NCBI RefSeq assembly: GCF_001905845.1
Contig: NZ_LIVZ01000002.1
Coordinates: 434,001 to 498,000, forward strand
DNA length: 64,000 nt
Source: Streptomyces sp. TSRI0107
GTDB lineage: Bacteria > Actinomycetota > Actinomycetes > Streptomycetales > Streptomycetaceae
Reading direction: 5' to 3'
Shown here: piece after piece, positions 1 through 7,947 of the stretch
Numbering within the stretch: the first letter of the stretch is position 1
Layout: every line of letters starts with the position of its first letter
Notes under the pieces: model-generated
What the model saw: only the letters and a program-made list of their open reading frames with translations
Told to the model about the DNA's origin: nothing
Databases searched by the model: none
Program-made: the position numbers and the translations under genes

Positions 1-1141
1 CAACACCGACCCCGCGGGCTGGACCCAGCCGACCATCGCCGCGGTCGGGAAGCTGCGCGCCGCCGGGTTCGAGCACACGATCATGGTGGACGCGCCCAAC
101 TGGGGCCAGGACTGGCAGGGCGTCATGCGCGCCAACGCCCGGACCGTGTACGACGCCGACCCCACCGGCAACCTGATCTTCTCCATCCACATGTACAGCG
201 TGTTCGACACCGCCCAGGAGATCACCGACTATCTGAACGCCTTCGTCGCCGCGAAACTCCCCATCCTCATCGGCGAGTTCGGCGGACCCGCCGACCAGTG
301 GGGCGACCCCGACGAGGACACCATGATGGCGACGGCCGAACAGCTCGACCTCGGCTACCTGGCCTGGTCCTGGAGCGGCAACACCGACCCGGTTCTCGAC
401 CTCGCGATCGACTTCGACCCGGCGCGGCTCAGCAGTTGGGGCCAGCGCATCTTCCACGGCGCGAACGGCATCGCGCAGACCTCCCGCGAGGCCACGGTCT
501 TCGGCGGCACCGGACCCGACACCCAGGCCCCGACCGCCCCCGGCACCCCGAAGGCCTCGGCGGTCTCCCCCACCTCCGTCACCCTGACCTGGCCCGCCGC
601 CACCGACAACGTTGCCGTCACCGGCTACGACGTGGTCCGCGTCAGCGGCGACACGGAGACCCCGGCCGCCGCCTCCGCCACCAGCACGGTCACCGTCGCG
701 GGGCTGACGGCGGACACGTCGTACACCTTCGCCGTCTACGCCAGGGACGCGGCCGGCAACCGCTCGCCCCGCTCGGCCACGGTCACCGTGACCACCGAGA
801 AGGACACCGGCACCCCCGGCACCGGCTGCTCGGTGAACTACCGTGTCGCCAACGAGTGGCCGGGCGGCTTCCAGGGTGAGATCACCATCCGCAACACCGG
901 CGCCGCCGCCGTCACCGGCTGGACCCTGGCCTTCAGCTTCCCGAACGGCCAGACCATCACCAACATGTGGGGCGGCACGCCCACCCAGAACGGCTCCGCG
1001 GTGACGGTCGCCGCCGCGTCGTACACGTCCACGATCCCCAAGGCCGGTTCGGTCACGCTCGGCTTCACCGGCAACCGGTCCGCGACCAACACGGCCCCGG
1101 CGTCCTTCACCCTCAACGGCACCACCTGCACGACCGCCTGA
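1..1141 (+). CDS. secreted GH5 endo-beta-1,4-mannanase, C-terminal part (GH5-FN3-CBM2)
   Basis: The gene enters from the left edge; reading phase starts at base 2 and no start codon is in the window. The first about 155 visible codons are the second half of a GH5 catalytic domain: VDAPNWGQDW, FSIHMY and IGEFGGP, whose Glu fits the GH5 nucleophile, then YLAWSWSGN and the substrate-cleft tail SWGQRIFHGANGI. This wording is that of actinomycete GH5 mannanases rather than cellulases, which is a family inference. A fibronectin type III domain follows (about 535-800), then a type 2 carbohydrate-binding module starting at GCSVNYRVANEW and closing with Cys near the C-terminus, as in disulfide-bridged CBM2. 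The enzyme would be exported and would cut mannan or galactomannan in plant debris. It converges on ccsB across a strong hairpin. Confidence 0.85.
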   Translation, partial: NTDPAGWTQPTIAAVGKLRAAGFEHTIMVDAPNWGQDWQGVMRANARTVYDADPTGNLIFSIHMYSVFDTAQEITDYLNAFVAAKLPILIGEFGGPADQWGDPDEDTMMATAEQLDLGYLAWSWSGNTDPVLDLAIDFDPARLSSWGQRIFHGANGIAQTSREATVFGGTGPDTQAPTAPGTPKASAVSPTSVTLTWPAATDNVAVTGYDVVRVSGDTETPAAASATSTVTVAGLTADTSYTFAVYARDAAGNRSPRSATVTVTTEKDTGTPGTGCSVNYRVANEWPGGFQGEITIRNTGAAAVTGWTLAFSFPNGQTITNMWGGTPTQNGSAVTVAAASYTSTIPKAGSVTLGFTGNRSATNTAPASFTLNGTTCTTA

Positions 1142-1169
1142 GCCGGTCCGCCCGCACCACCGCACAGGA

Positions 1170-1200
1170 AAGCCGGCGGGGCCTGTCGCCCCGCCGGCTT
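1170..1200. terminator. bidirectional hairpin between mannanase and ccsB
   Basis: A perfect 13-bp stem (1170-1182 and 1188-1200, AAGCCGGCGGGGC) with a 5-nt loop lies 29 bp after the mannanase stop and 26 bp beyond the ccsB stop on the other strand. There is no long U tract, as is usual in Streptomyces. Its place between two converging genes supports termination on both strands. Confidence 0.8.
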
Positions 1201-1225
1201 CGCGCGCCGATCGCCTCCGCGGGAC

Positions 1226-2386
1226 TCAGACCCCGGAGTAGGAGTGCTTGCCGCCGAAGAGGAAGTTGACCCCGTAGTAGTTGAAGAGGTAGGTGGCGAA
1301 GGCCACGAGGGCGATGTACGCGGCCTTGCGGCCCTTCCAGCCGGACGTGGCACGGGCGTGCAGGTAGGAGGCGTAGGCGACCCAGGTTACGAAGGACCAG
1401 GTCTCCTTGGGGTCCCAGCCCCAGTAGCGGCCCCAGGCGGAGCCGGCCCAGATGGCGCCCGCGACGATCGTGAAGGTCCACAGCGGGAAGATCGCGGCGT
1501 TGATGCGGTAAGACAGCTTGTCCAGGGTGGCCGCGGCGGGCATCCGGGCGAGGATGTCGTTGCACACCATGCGGGTCCACAGCAGCAGCCGGACGCCGGC
1601 CGGGCCCTCCTTGGTCCGCACCGCCGTGGCCAGGGTGCGCTCCAGTGCCGCGACCCGGCCGTCGCGAAGACGCGTCTCGTAGCTGTCGCGGAAGAGGTAG
1701 ACGAGGGCGGACAGCGCGCCGAGGTAGAGGGCCGCGCCGCACAGGATCGCCACGGACACGTGGATCCACAGCCAGTACGAGTGCAGGGCCGGGACCAGCT
1801 GGTCGCTCTCGGTGTAGAGCCAGGTGACGGCGATGCCCAGGTCGAGCAGCACGGTGGTGACCAGCGGCAGCCCGGCCCAGCGCACGTTCTTCCCGAGCGC
1901 CAGCAGGACCAGGTAGAGGACGACGACCGCCGTGGAGAAGGTGGTCGAGAACTCGTACATGTTGCCCCACGGCGCCCGCTGCGCGGACAGCGAGCGGCTC
2001 ACCACACCGCCGGCCGAGAACAGGCAGGCGAGGGCGGTGAGGGACACCGCGATACGGCCGTAGAGGTCGCCCTTCTCGTCGCCGCCGTGCGCTCCGGGGC
2101 CGTCGGCAACGGTGGAGGCTCCGGCCCGCAGCCGGCCGACCACCTTGGGGCGCTCCAGCACGGCCGTGCCACCGGCCGCGGCGCGCGCCTCACGGCGCTC
2201 GGGGGCCGGCTGCGCGTCCTTCTCCGCCACGAGCGCGGCGGCCGTGCGGCCGACCTTGCTGCGACTGCCGAAGATCCATTCGGTGATATGGGCGAGGAAG
2301 GCCAGCGAGTAGACGGCCATCGCCGAATAGATGAGCCAGTTGCTGAGCTGCGCCAGGTCCTCGTTGGTGGCGGCCAGGATGTTCAC
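1226..2386 (-). CDS. ccsB: cytochrome c biogenesis protein CcsB (System II heme export)
   Basis: This 386-aa polytopic membrane protein carries the CcsA/CcsB family signature WGRYWGWDPKETW near the C-terminus (about residues 310-325) and several hydrophobic helices, the first around residues 15-38. A long charged linker follows helix 1, as in actinobacterial CcsB. The family works with ResB/CcsA to deliver heme across the membrane to apocytochrome c. I chose the GTG at 2386 because GAGGTGGAAGAA lies directly upstream and the following residues (NILAATNEDLAQLSNW) match the usual N-terminus; an ATG 48 bp further upstream lacks such support. A resB partner would be expected on the same strand upstream, but the neighbour there is the Hpg operon, so ccsB ends a chromosomal block next to the cluster. 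Confidence 0.9.
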   Translation of the reverse strand: MNILAATNEDLAQLSNWLIYSAMAVYSLAFLAHITEWIFGSRSKVGRTAAALVAEKDAQPAPERREARAAAGGTAVLERPKVVGRLRAGASTVADGPGAHGGDEKGDLYGRIAVSLTALACLFSAGGVVSRSLSAQRAPWGNMYEFSTTFSTAVVVLYLVLLALGKNVRWAGLPLVTTVLLDLGIAVTWLYTESDQLVPALHSYWLWIHVSVAILCGAALYLGALSALVYLFRDSYETRLRDGRVAALERTLATAVRTKEGPAGVRLLLWTRMVCNDILARMPAAATLDKLSYRINAAIFPLWTFTIVAGAIWAGSAWGRYWGWDPKETWSFVTWVAYASYLHARATSGWKGRKAAYIALVAFATYLFNYYGVNFLFGGKHSYSGV

Positions 2387-2735
2387 TTCTTCCACCTCGA
2401 AGAGGATGCGAACAGGGACGGGCGCGGTCCGCACCCTGCGGTCAGCTTAGCCCCCGCCGTTATGGGGAGTTGACGGTGGGTCACTCTCGGCGGACCGTGC
2501 CCGGCACGAGCGCGTCCAGGCCGCGGATTGGCCGGAAACCGTTGCGTCCGGCTTGATTCGGATCGCGGTTGACGGTGATCAAGCACCATGATTGAATCGA
2601 TCAGGAGATAGGCGGTATTGCGCCATTTTCATAGCAGAATTCATCGAACCCGGCCGTTTTCCGGTGTGACCGCACCGCCAGGGTTCGATTTCATGCTGGA
2701 GGGGGAACTTCGGCTGCCTTACCAGCCGACATCGC
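2387..2735. promoter_or_regulatory. divergent intergenic region between ccsB and the Hpg operon
   Basis: This 349-bp gap must hold the promoters of ccsB (leftward) and hpgT-hmaS-hmo (rightward). The right half (about 2560-2690) is clearly more AT-rich than its surroundings. A TTGACG hexamer at about 2569 followed 17 nt later by TTGAAT is a weak plus-strand promoter candidate. A purine-rich GGAGGGGGAA (about 2699) sits some 30 nt before the hpgT ATG, too far to be its ribosome site. No gene was found here. Confidence 0.35.
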
Positions 2736-4064
2736 ATGCACACACAACTCGACACACTCAGCCTCCATGAGTCCCTGGAGTCGCCGGTCATCGAGTCGAT
2801 GAATTTCCTCAACGAGGTGTCCCAACGATTTCCGGACGCGCTCTCCATGGCCGCCGGACGGCCGTACGAGGGATTCTTCGACACCGATGATGTGCACGAA
2901 TACCTTCGCCTTTACGAGTCCCATGTCAGAGCCCAGTCCGGCGGGGACGAGCAGCAGGTACGCCGCACCCTGCTCCAGTACGGGCGCACCAAGGGCATCA
3001 TCCACGACCTGATCGCGAAGAACCTCGCCACGGACGAGGGCATCGAGGCCGACCCGGAGAGCATCGTCGTCACCGTGGGCTGTCAGGAGGCGCTCTTCCT
3101 GACCCTGCGCACCCTGCGCCGGGACGACCGGGACTGCCTCGTCGCGCCCATGCCCTGCTATGTGGGCGCCACCGGCGCCGCCGCCCTCGCGGACATGCGG
3201 GTGCTGCCCGTCGCGGAGCACTCGGCCGGCATCGACCTCGACGACCTGGTACGCGTCGTGACGGAGGCGAAGGCGAACGGCCTGCGGCCGCGGGCCTGTT
3301 ACGTGGTGGCCGACTTCGCCAACCCGTCCGGCACAAGCCTCGGCCTCGACGCGCGCGAGGCACTGATCCGGCTGGCCGAGGAGCACGACTTCCTGATCCT
3401 GGAGGACAACCCGTACGGGTTGTTCCAGGCTCCGGACGCCGCTCCGACCCCCACGCTGAAGGCGCTCGACGGCGACCGTCGGCGCGTGGTCCACCTGGGC
3501 TCGTACGCCAAGACCGGGCTGCCGGGAGCGCGCATCGGATTCGTGGTCGCCGACCAGCGCATCACCTCCGCCGACGGCCGCACGACGCTCCTCGCCGATC
3601 AGCTGGCCAAAGTCAAGAGCATGCTCACGGTGAACACCTCGCCGATCGCGCAGGCCGTCATCGGCGGGAAACTCCTGGCGCACGGCTGCAGCCTGCGCGC
3701 GGCCAACGTCCGGGAAACGGAGCTGTATCAGGGAAATCTGCGCCACACGCTCGACGAGCTGGCCCGCCAATTTCCCACCGGCCGCCGTCCCGAGGTGACC
3801 TGGAACACACCGTCCGGCGGATTCTTCGTCGTCGTCACGGTTCCGTTCCCGGTCGACGACGAACTTCTCATGCACTCCGCGCGGCGCCACCGGGTCCTGT
3901 GGACTCCGCTGCACCACTTCTACGGCGACGGGCGCCCGCGACGGCAGCTCCGCCTCTCCCTCAGCTATCTGACACCGGATGAGATCACAGTCGGCATCGA
4001 CCGCCTCGCGGACTTCATCCGCGAGCAATGCGATGTCCAGAGCCTCCAGAAAGGTATTTCGTGA
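2736..4064 (+). CDS. hpgT: 4-hydroxyphenylglycine aminotransferase (HpgT family)
   Basis: This 442-aa fold-type I PLP aminotransferase would transfer an amino group to 4-hydroxyphenylglyoxylate to give L-4-hydroxyphenylglycine, often using L-tyrosine as donor. Visible marks are the aspartate-family stretch DFANPSGTSLGLD, the EDNPYGLFQ segment, and SYAKTGLPGARIGF, whose Lys is the expected internal aldimine. Length fits HpgT. Assignment rests mainly on context: it is the first gene of a tight operon with hmaS and hmo, which supply its substrate. Its TGA overlaps the hmaS GTG by 4 bp. The ATG at 2736 has no good ribosome site directly upstream; no alternative start is evident in frame nearby. 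Without the neighbours only a class I/II aminotransferase call would be safe. Confidence 0.88.
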   Translation: MHTQLDTLSLHESLESPVIESMNFLNEVSQRFPDALSMAAGRPYEGFFDTDDVHEYLRLYESHVRAQSGGDEQQVRRTLLQYGRTKGIIHDLIAKNLATDEGIEADPESIVVTVGCQEALFLTLRTLRRDDRDCLVAPMPCYVGATGAAALADMRVLPVAEHSAGIDLDDLVRVVTEAKANGLRPRACYVVADFANPSGTSLGLDAREALIRLAEEHDFLILEDNPYGLFQAPDAAPTPTLKALDGDRRRVVHLGSYAKTGLPGARIGFVVADQRITSADGRTTLLADQLAKVKSMLTVNTSPIAQAVIGGKLLAHGCSLRAANVRETELYQGNLRHTLDELARQFPTGRRPEVTWNTPSGGFFVVVTVPFPVDDELLMHSARRHRVLWTPLHHFYGDGRPRRQLRLSLSYLTPDEITVGIDRLADFIREQCDVQSLQKGIS

Positions 4065-5158
4065 GTACTTTCGACGACCTCGGCGTCGATCACATCGGTT
4101 TCTCGGTCGGTGATCTGACCCAGGCGACGGAATTCTTCGTCAACGGCTACGGGATGGAGGTGTACGCCCGGTCCGTTTCCGGCACCTCGGACGATCCGGT
4201 GATCCGGACCGCGCTGGGTGGCGGAAACATACGGGTCCTGCTGACCGACGCCCGGGGCGCCGACCACCCGGCGACGGCCTACGTCGACCGCCACGGTGAC
4301 GGTGTGTCGGACATCGCACTGAGCACGGCGGACGCGGCGGGGGCGTTCGCGGAGGCGGTGCGGCGCGGGGCCCGGCCGGTGGCGGAGCCGAGCGAGCGGG
4401 ACGGCGTCGTCACCGCGACCATCGCCGGGTTCGCCGATGTCACCCACACGTTCGTGCAGCGCGCCTCCGGCGTGGACTCCCGTGCCCTGCCCGGCCTCAC
4501 CGCCGTTGGCCCCGTCGCCGCGGAGGCGGGCACGCCGGACACGGCCGGCGCGGGGCTGCACACCGTCGACCACTTCGCCGTCTGCCTGGAGCCCGGCCAG
4601 CTGGCCGCCACCGTCGCGTTCTACGAGACGGTCCTCGACTTCGAGATGGTCTTCACCGAGCGGATCATCGTCGGCGGCCAGGCCATGGACTCGCAGGTGG
4701 TGCAGAGCCGGTCCGGTGCGGTGACGCTCACCCTGATCGAGCCGGACACCTCCCGGGAGCCCGGCCAGATCGACACGTTCATCAAGGAGCACGGGGGCGG
4801 CGGTGTGCAGCACGTCGCCTTCGCCACCGACGACATCGTGCGCGCGGTGCGCCGGCTCGGCGCCGACGGTGTGCGCTTCCTGACCACGCCGTCGGCCTAC
4901 TACGACATGGTGCCCGAGCGCCTCGACCTGCGGCGTCACTCGCTGGACGCGCTGCGCGAGTCGAACATCCTGGTCGACGAGGACCAGGACGGGCAGCTGC
5001 TGCAGATCTTCACCAGGTCCGCCCACCCGCGCGGCACGCTGTTCTTCGAGGTCATCGAGCGGCTCGGCGCGCGCACCTTCGGCAGCGGCAACATCAAGGC
5101 CCTGTACACGGCGGTGGAGATGGAGATGCAGCAGGCGCGGCAGGACACCGACCGGTGA
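4061..5158 (+). CDS. hmaS: 4-hydroxymandelate synthase
   Basis: This 365-aa protein has the two-domain vicinal-oxygen-chelate architecture of 4-hydroxyphenylpyruvate dioxygenase. The three Fe(II) ligands are visible at H171 (TVDHFAV), H251 (GGGVQHVAF) and E330 (FFEVIERLG), with the spacing seen in HPPD. HmaS uses the same substrate but hydroxylates the benzylic carbon to give (S)-4-hydroxymandelate, the first committed step to Hpg. I prefer HmaS over HPPD because hmo and hpgT flank it and the NRPS has an Hpg-type adenylation domain. The GTG at 4061 is preferred to the ATG at 4028: AGAAAGG lies 6 nt upstream, and the GTGA overlap with hpgT repeats at the next junction. No prephenate dehydrogenase gene to boost hydroxyphenylpyruvate supply is seen. 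Confidence 0.93.
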   Translation: MSTFDDLGVDHIGFSVGDLTQATEFFVNGYGMEVYARSVSGTSDDPVIRTALGGGNIRVLLTDARGADHPATAYVDRHGDGVSDIALSTADAAGAFAEAVRRGARPVAEPSERDGVVTATIAGFADVTHTFVQRASGVDSRALPGLTAVGPVAAEAGTPDTAGAGLHTVDHFAVCLEPGQLAATVAFYETVLDFEMVFTERIIVGGQAMDSQVVQSRSGAVTLTLIEPDTSREPGQIDTFIKEHGGGGVQHVAFATDDIVRAVRRLGADGVRFLTTPSAYYDMVPERLDLRRHSLDALRESNILVDEDQDGQLLQIFTRSAHPRGTLFFEVIERLGARTFGSGNIKALYTAVEMEMQQARQDTDR

Positions 5159-6240
5159 CCTCCGTCTCCGCGCTCACCATCGCCGACGTGGCGGAACTCG
5201 CCGCCCGGCGGGTGCCGGGGGACGTCCTGGACTTCGTGAACGGCGGCAGCGGCGACGAGTCGACGCAGGCGGCCAACCGGGCCGCCCTCGACGCCGTCCG
5301 GCTGGTGCCGCGGGTGCTGGCCGGTGCGCGGGAGCCCGACACCTCGGGCGAGCTGGTGCGCAGCGCCGTCGGACTGCCGCTGGCAGTGGCTCCGATGGCG
5401 TACCAGCGGCTGCTGCACCCCGACGGCGAGCTGGCCGCCGCTCGGGCCGCGCGCGCCGTCGGCGCCCCGTTCGTCATCAGCACGCTGAGCAGCTGCTCCA
5501 TCGAGGAGATCGCCGCGGTGGGCGGCACGGTGTGGTTCCAGCTGTACTGGCTGCGCGACCGGGACGCCGTGCTGGATCTGGTGCGCCGGGCGGAGGCGGC
5601 CGGCTGCGAGGCCCTGGTGGTCACCGTCGACGTGCCCCGGATGGGCCGCCGGCTGCGCGATGTGCGCAACGGCTTCGGTCTGCCGCCGCACGTGCGGGCC
5701 GTGAACCTCGGTCCGGCCCCGGAGACGTCCGCGCACCGGCGGCAGGAAGGCCGGTCGGCCGTCGCCACGCACACCGCGGAGGCGTTCGACCCGGCGCTCG
5801 GCTGGGACGACCTCGCCTGGCTGCGGGCCCGGACCGACCTGCCCCTGCTGGTGAAGGGCGTCCTCGATCCGCGGGACGCCGTCCGAGCCGTGGACGCCGG
5901 TGCCGACGGGGTGATCGTGTCCAACCACGGCGGCCGTCAGTTCTCCGCCGCCGTGGCCAGTGTCACCGCGCTCCCCCGGGTGCTCGACGCGGTCGGCGGG
6001 CGCTGTTCGGTGCTGCTCGACAGCGGGGTGCGCACCGGTACGGACGTGCTGCGGGCCCTGGCGCTCGGCGCGGACGGGGCGCTGTGCGGCAGGCCGCTGC
6101 TGTGGGGGCTGGCGCTGGACGGCGAGGCCGGCGCACTGCGCGTGCTGGAGCTGCTGCGCGACGAGCTGCGGGAGGCCCTGCTGCTGGCGGGCTGTCCCGA
6201 CCTCGCGGCCGCCAGGGAGCTGGAGACCGTGACGGTCTGA
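5155..6240 (+). CDS. hmo: 4-hydroxymandelate oxidase (FMN-dependent)
   Basis: This 361-aa TIM-barrel alpha-hydroxyacid oxidase would convert 4-hydroxymandelate to 4-hydroxyphenylglyoxylate, the substrate of HpgT. The catalytic-base motif SNHGGRQ is present with its His at residue 258, and VDVPRMGRR, LVKGV and LLDSGVRTGTDV line the expected FMN site. Length is typical of glycolate/mandelate oxidases. The GTG start overlaps the hmaS stop (GTGA), so all three Hpg genes are translationally coupled. The gene ends 65 bp from the stop of the converging TDO-like gene, with a strong hairpin between them. Confidence 0.92.
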   Translation: MTSVSALTIADVAELAARRVPGDVLDFVNGGSGDESTQAANRAALDAVRLVPRVLAGAREPDTSGELVRSAVGLPLAVAPMAYQRLLHPDGELAAARAARAVGAPFVISTLSSCSIEEIAAVGGTVWFQLYWLRDRDAVLDLVRRAEAAGCEALVVTVDVPRMGRRLRDVRNGFGLPPHVRAVNLGPAPETSAHRRQEGRSAVATHTAEAFDPALGWDDLAWLRARTDLPLLVKGVLDPRDAVRAVDAGADGVIVSNHGGRQFSAAVASVTALPRVLDAVGGRCSVLLDSGVRTGTDVLRALALGADGALCGRPLLWGLALDGEAGALRVLELLRDELREALLLAGCPDLAAARELETVTV

Positions 6241-6262
6241 CCCGTGCCGTGCCCGTCGTGTC

Positions 6263-6299
6263 GAAGGGCGTCCGCCGATGTGTCCGGCGGACGCCCTTC
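6263..6299. terminator. bidirectional terminator between Hpg operon and NRPS operon
   Basis: A perfect 15-bp stem (6263-6277 with 6285-6299, GAAGGGCGTCCGCCG) and a 7-nt loop lie between two convergent stops (6240 and 6306). It ends both cluster operons, so the Hpg and NRPS transcripts meet here. Confidence 0.85.
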
Positions 6300-6305
6300 A
6301 TTCGT

Positions 6306-7655
6306 TCAGCCGGTGGCGAGCAGCGGGAACAGGGGGACCTGGGCGGCCGCCTTCAGGTAGTCGGCGCCCGTCGTCCCACCGGTGCCGGGCACCCGGCCGA
6401 TGATCTTCATGGTGACGCCCCAGTGCGTGCGCTTCATCCCGCACCAGGCGGCGTCCAGCTGCCGCATGGCCGCCTCCAGCCGGCGGGTCTCCCCGGTGTC
6501 CCAGCCGCCCGAGTGCGCGAGGAACGCCTCCTGCAAGGTGGCGTCGAGAGTGAAGACGGGCCCCTTCTCCGGTGAGTGGGCCCCCGCCTCGCGCTTCGCG
6601 CTCACCGTCTCCACCAGCTGGTACGGCCGGGACTGGATGGCGCTGGCCCCATGCGTGTGGTCGCGGATCACGGCGAACGACTCCGGCGGCATCGTGGTCA
6701 GGATCCGGTACAGCGGGGCGGTCGCGCCGGGCAGCCGGGTGCCGGCCGACTCCAGGAAGGCCGCGGCGTCGAGCGGCCGCCCGGCGCGGACGGCCGCCAC
6801 GGCGAGGGTCAGCGCCCGGGCGACCCGGCTGAACAGCCGCTCGAAGAGCTGGATGGAGCGGATGAACATCCGCTCGTCGTGCAGGGTCGTCACGGGCAGC
6901 AGGGCCACCTCGACCGCGCGTCGCAGCGCCCGCGGCGCCTCGGCCCGGACGGCCTCGACGGCGGCCCGCGCGGCATCCGGCGCGTCCTCGGCGCCCGGCC
7001 GGGCGAGCGCGGCCCGCATCCCGTCGAGCGGAGCGGTGTCCGGCAGGGCCAGGGGCGCGAAGTCCGCCAGCCGGGCCAGGGCCTGCCACACGGCGGTGGT
7101 CCGGGTGCGCTGGCGGCCCTCGCCGCCGCCTGCGGCGAGCGCGTCCGTCTCCCGCTCCACCAGGTCGGCCAGGAGCACCGCCAGCAGCAGGTCCTCGGCC
7201 CGTTCCGTGGCCTCGGGGACCCCGTCGGTGTCCCACAGGGCGAGCCCCAGTACGTCGTTGCCGGCGTAGGAGACGTAGCTCATCGGCCGGTCCGTGAACG
7301 TCAGCGGCAGCCAGGTGTCGAACAGCCAGGCGTCCGGTGACGCCCAGGGCCGGGCGCGGCCGGCGCATTCCAGGCCGAGCCGTGTCCCCCGCAGCAGGGC
7401 GACCAGCTCGGCGGAGACGGCCGCCTTGCCGACCTGCTGGTAGTAGCCGACCACCTGCTCGTACGGGAAGTCCCCGAAGTCCGGCCGGCCGGGGCCGAAC
7501 GCCCGGTGGGTCCACGCCGTGACGGCGTCCCCGGCCTCCCGCAGCGCTCTGTCCCGGGACGCGCGGGTGCCGTGCCCGAGTGCCGTTCCCCCGACGCCCG
7601 TCCGCCCGTCCTCCGAGGAGTCCGTGGTGTCCCCCGCCGGCGCCTTCTTGGTCAT
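6306..7655 (-). CDS. tryptophan 2,3-dioxygenase-superfamily heme protein, possible tailoring enzyme
   Basis: This protein of about 449 aa ends with a block like the heme/substrate site of tryptophan 2,3-dioxygenase: KRTHWGVTMKIIG (His at about residue 411) followed by PGTGGTTGADYLK. In TDO the equivalent His binds heme and the GTGG loop holds the substrate. The rest diverges strongly and the protein is far longer than bacterial TDO (about 280 aa), nearer the PrnB/DUF1864-like branch. Possible jobs are Trp opening to N-formylkynurenine or another heme oxidation of an aromatic amino acid; no kynurenine formamidase is seen. It is the last gene of the NRPS transcript, 34 bp after mbtH, so a role in precursor supply or tailoring is likely. 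The start may be the ATG at 7655 or the GTG 6 bp upstream. Confidence 0.65.
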   Translation of the reverse strand: MTKKAPAGDTTDSSEDGRTGVGGTALGHGTRASRDRALREAGDAVTAWTHRAFGPGRPDFGDFPYEQVVGYYQQVGKAAVSAELVALLRGTRLGLECAGRARPWASPDAWLFDTWLPLTFTDRPMSYVSYAGNDVLGLALWDTDGVPEATERAEDLLLAVLLADLVERETDALAAGGGEGRQRTRTTAVWQALARLADFAPLALPDTAPLDGMRAALARPGAEDAPDAARAAVEAVRAEAPRALRRAVEVALLPVTTLHDERMFIRSIQLFERLFSRVARALTLAVAAVRAGRPLDAAAFLESAGTRLPGATAPLYRILTTMPPESFAVIRDHTHGASAIQSRPYQLVETVSAKREAGAHSPEKGPVFTLDATLQEAFLAHSGGWDTGETRRLEAAMRQLDAAWCGMKRTHWGVTMKIIGRVPGTGGTTGADYLKAAAQVPLFPLLATG

Positions 7656-7689
7656 ATGCACGCTTTCACCAGTTCGTCGACGGCCCCGG

Positions 7690-7917
7690 TCAGGCGCCGG
7701 TGTGCTGCGCGTCCATCGCCTCGATCAGGCTCTTGGGGCGCATGTCCGTCCAGTTCTGCTCGACGTAGTCCAGGCAGGCCTGCCGGGTGTCCTCGCCGAA
7801 GGCGCGCTCCCAGCCGGCCGGCACCTCCACGAAGGACGGCCACAGGGAGTGCTGGCCCTCCGCGTTGACCAGGACCAGGTAGCTGCCGTTCTCGTCCTCG
7901 AAGGGGTTGGTGGCCAT
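7690..7917 (-). CDS. MbtH-family NRPS chaperone
   Basis: This 75-aa protein has the family pattern [29 protein letters not shown] and [11 protein letters not shown], including the conserved Trp residues that contact adenylation domains. MbtH proteins bind A domains and are often needed for their folding or activity, notably for aromatic amino acids such as Hpg or Tyr. AAGGAG precedes the ATG by 8 nt. It lies 30 bp after the terminal NRPS gene and 34 bp before the TDO-like gene, in one operon. Confidence 0.96.
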   Translation of the reverse strand: MATNPFEDENGSYLVLVNAEGQHSLWPSFVEVPAGWERAFGEDTRQACLDYVEQNWTDMRPKSLIEAMDAQHTGA

Positions 7918-7947
7918 GGTGTTTCTCCTTGTTCGTGACGGTGTGGT

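Noticed and set aside
4028..4060. An earlier ATG for hmaS at 4028
   Set aside because: The GTG at 4061 has AGAAAGG in front, repeats the GTGA coupling, and gives the normal HPPD-like N-terminus.
4061..5158. Reading this gene as 4-hydroxyphenylpyruvate dioxygenase (tyrosine catabolism)
   Set aside because: The iron ligands are shared by both enzymes, but coupling to hmo and hpgT and an Hpg-type NRPS pocket favour 4-hydroxymandelate synthase.
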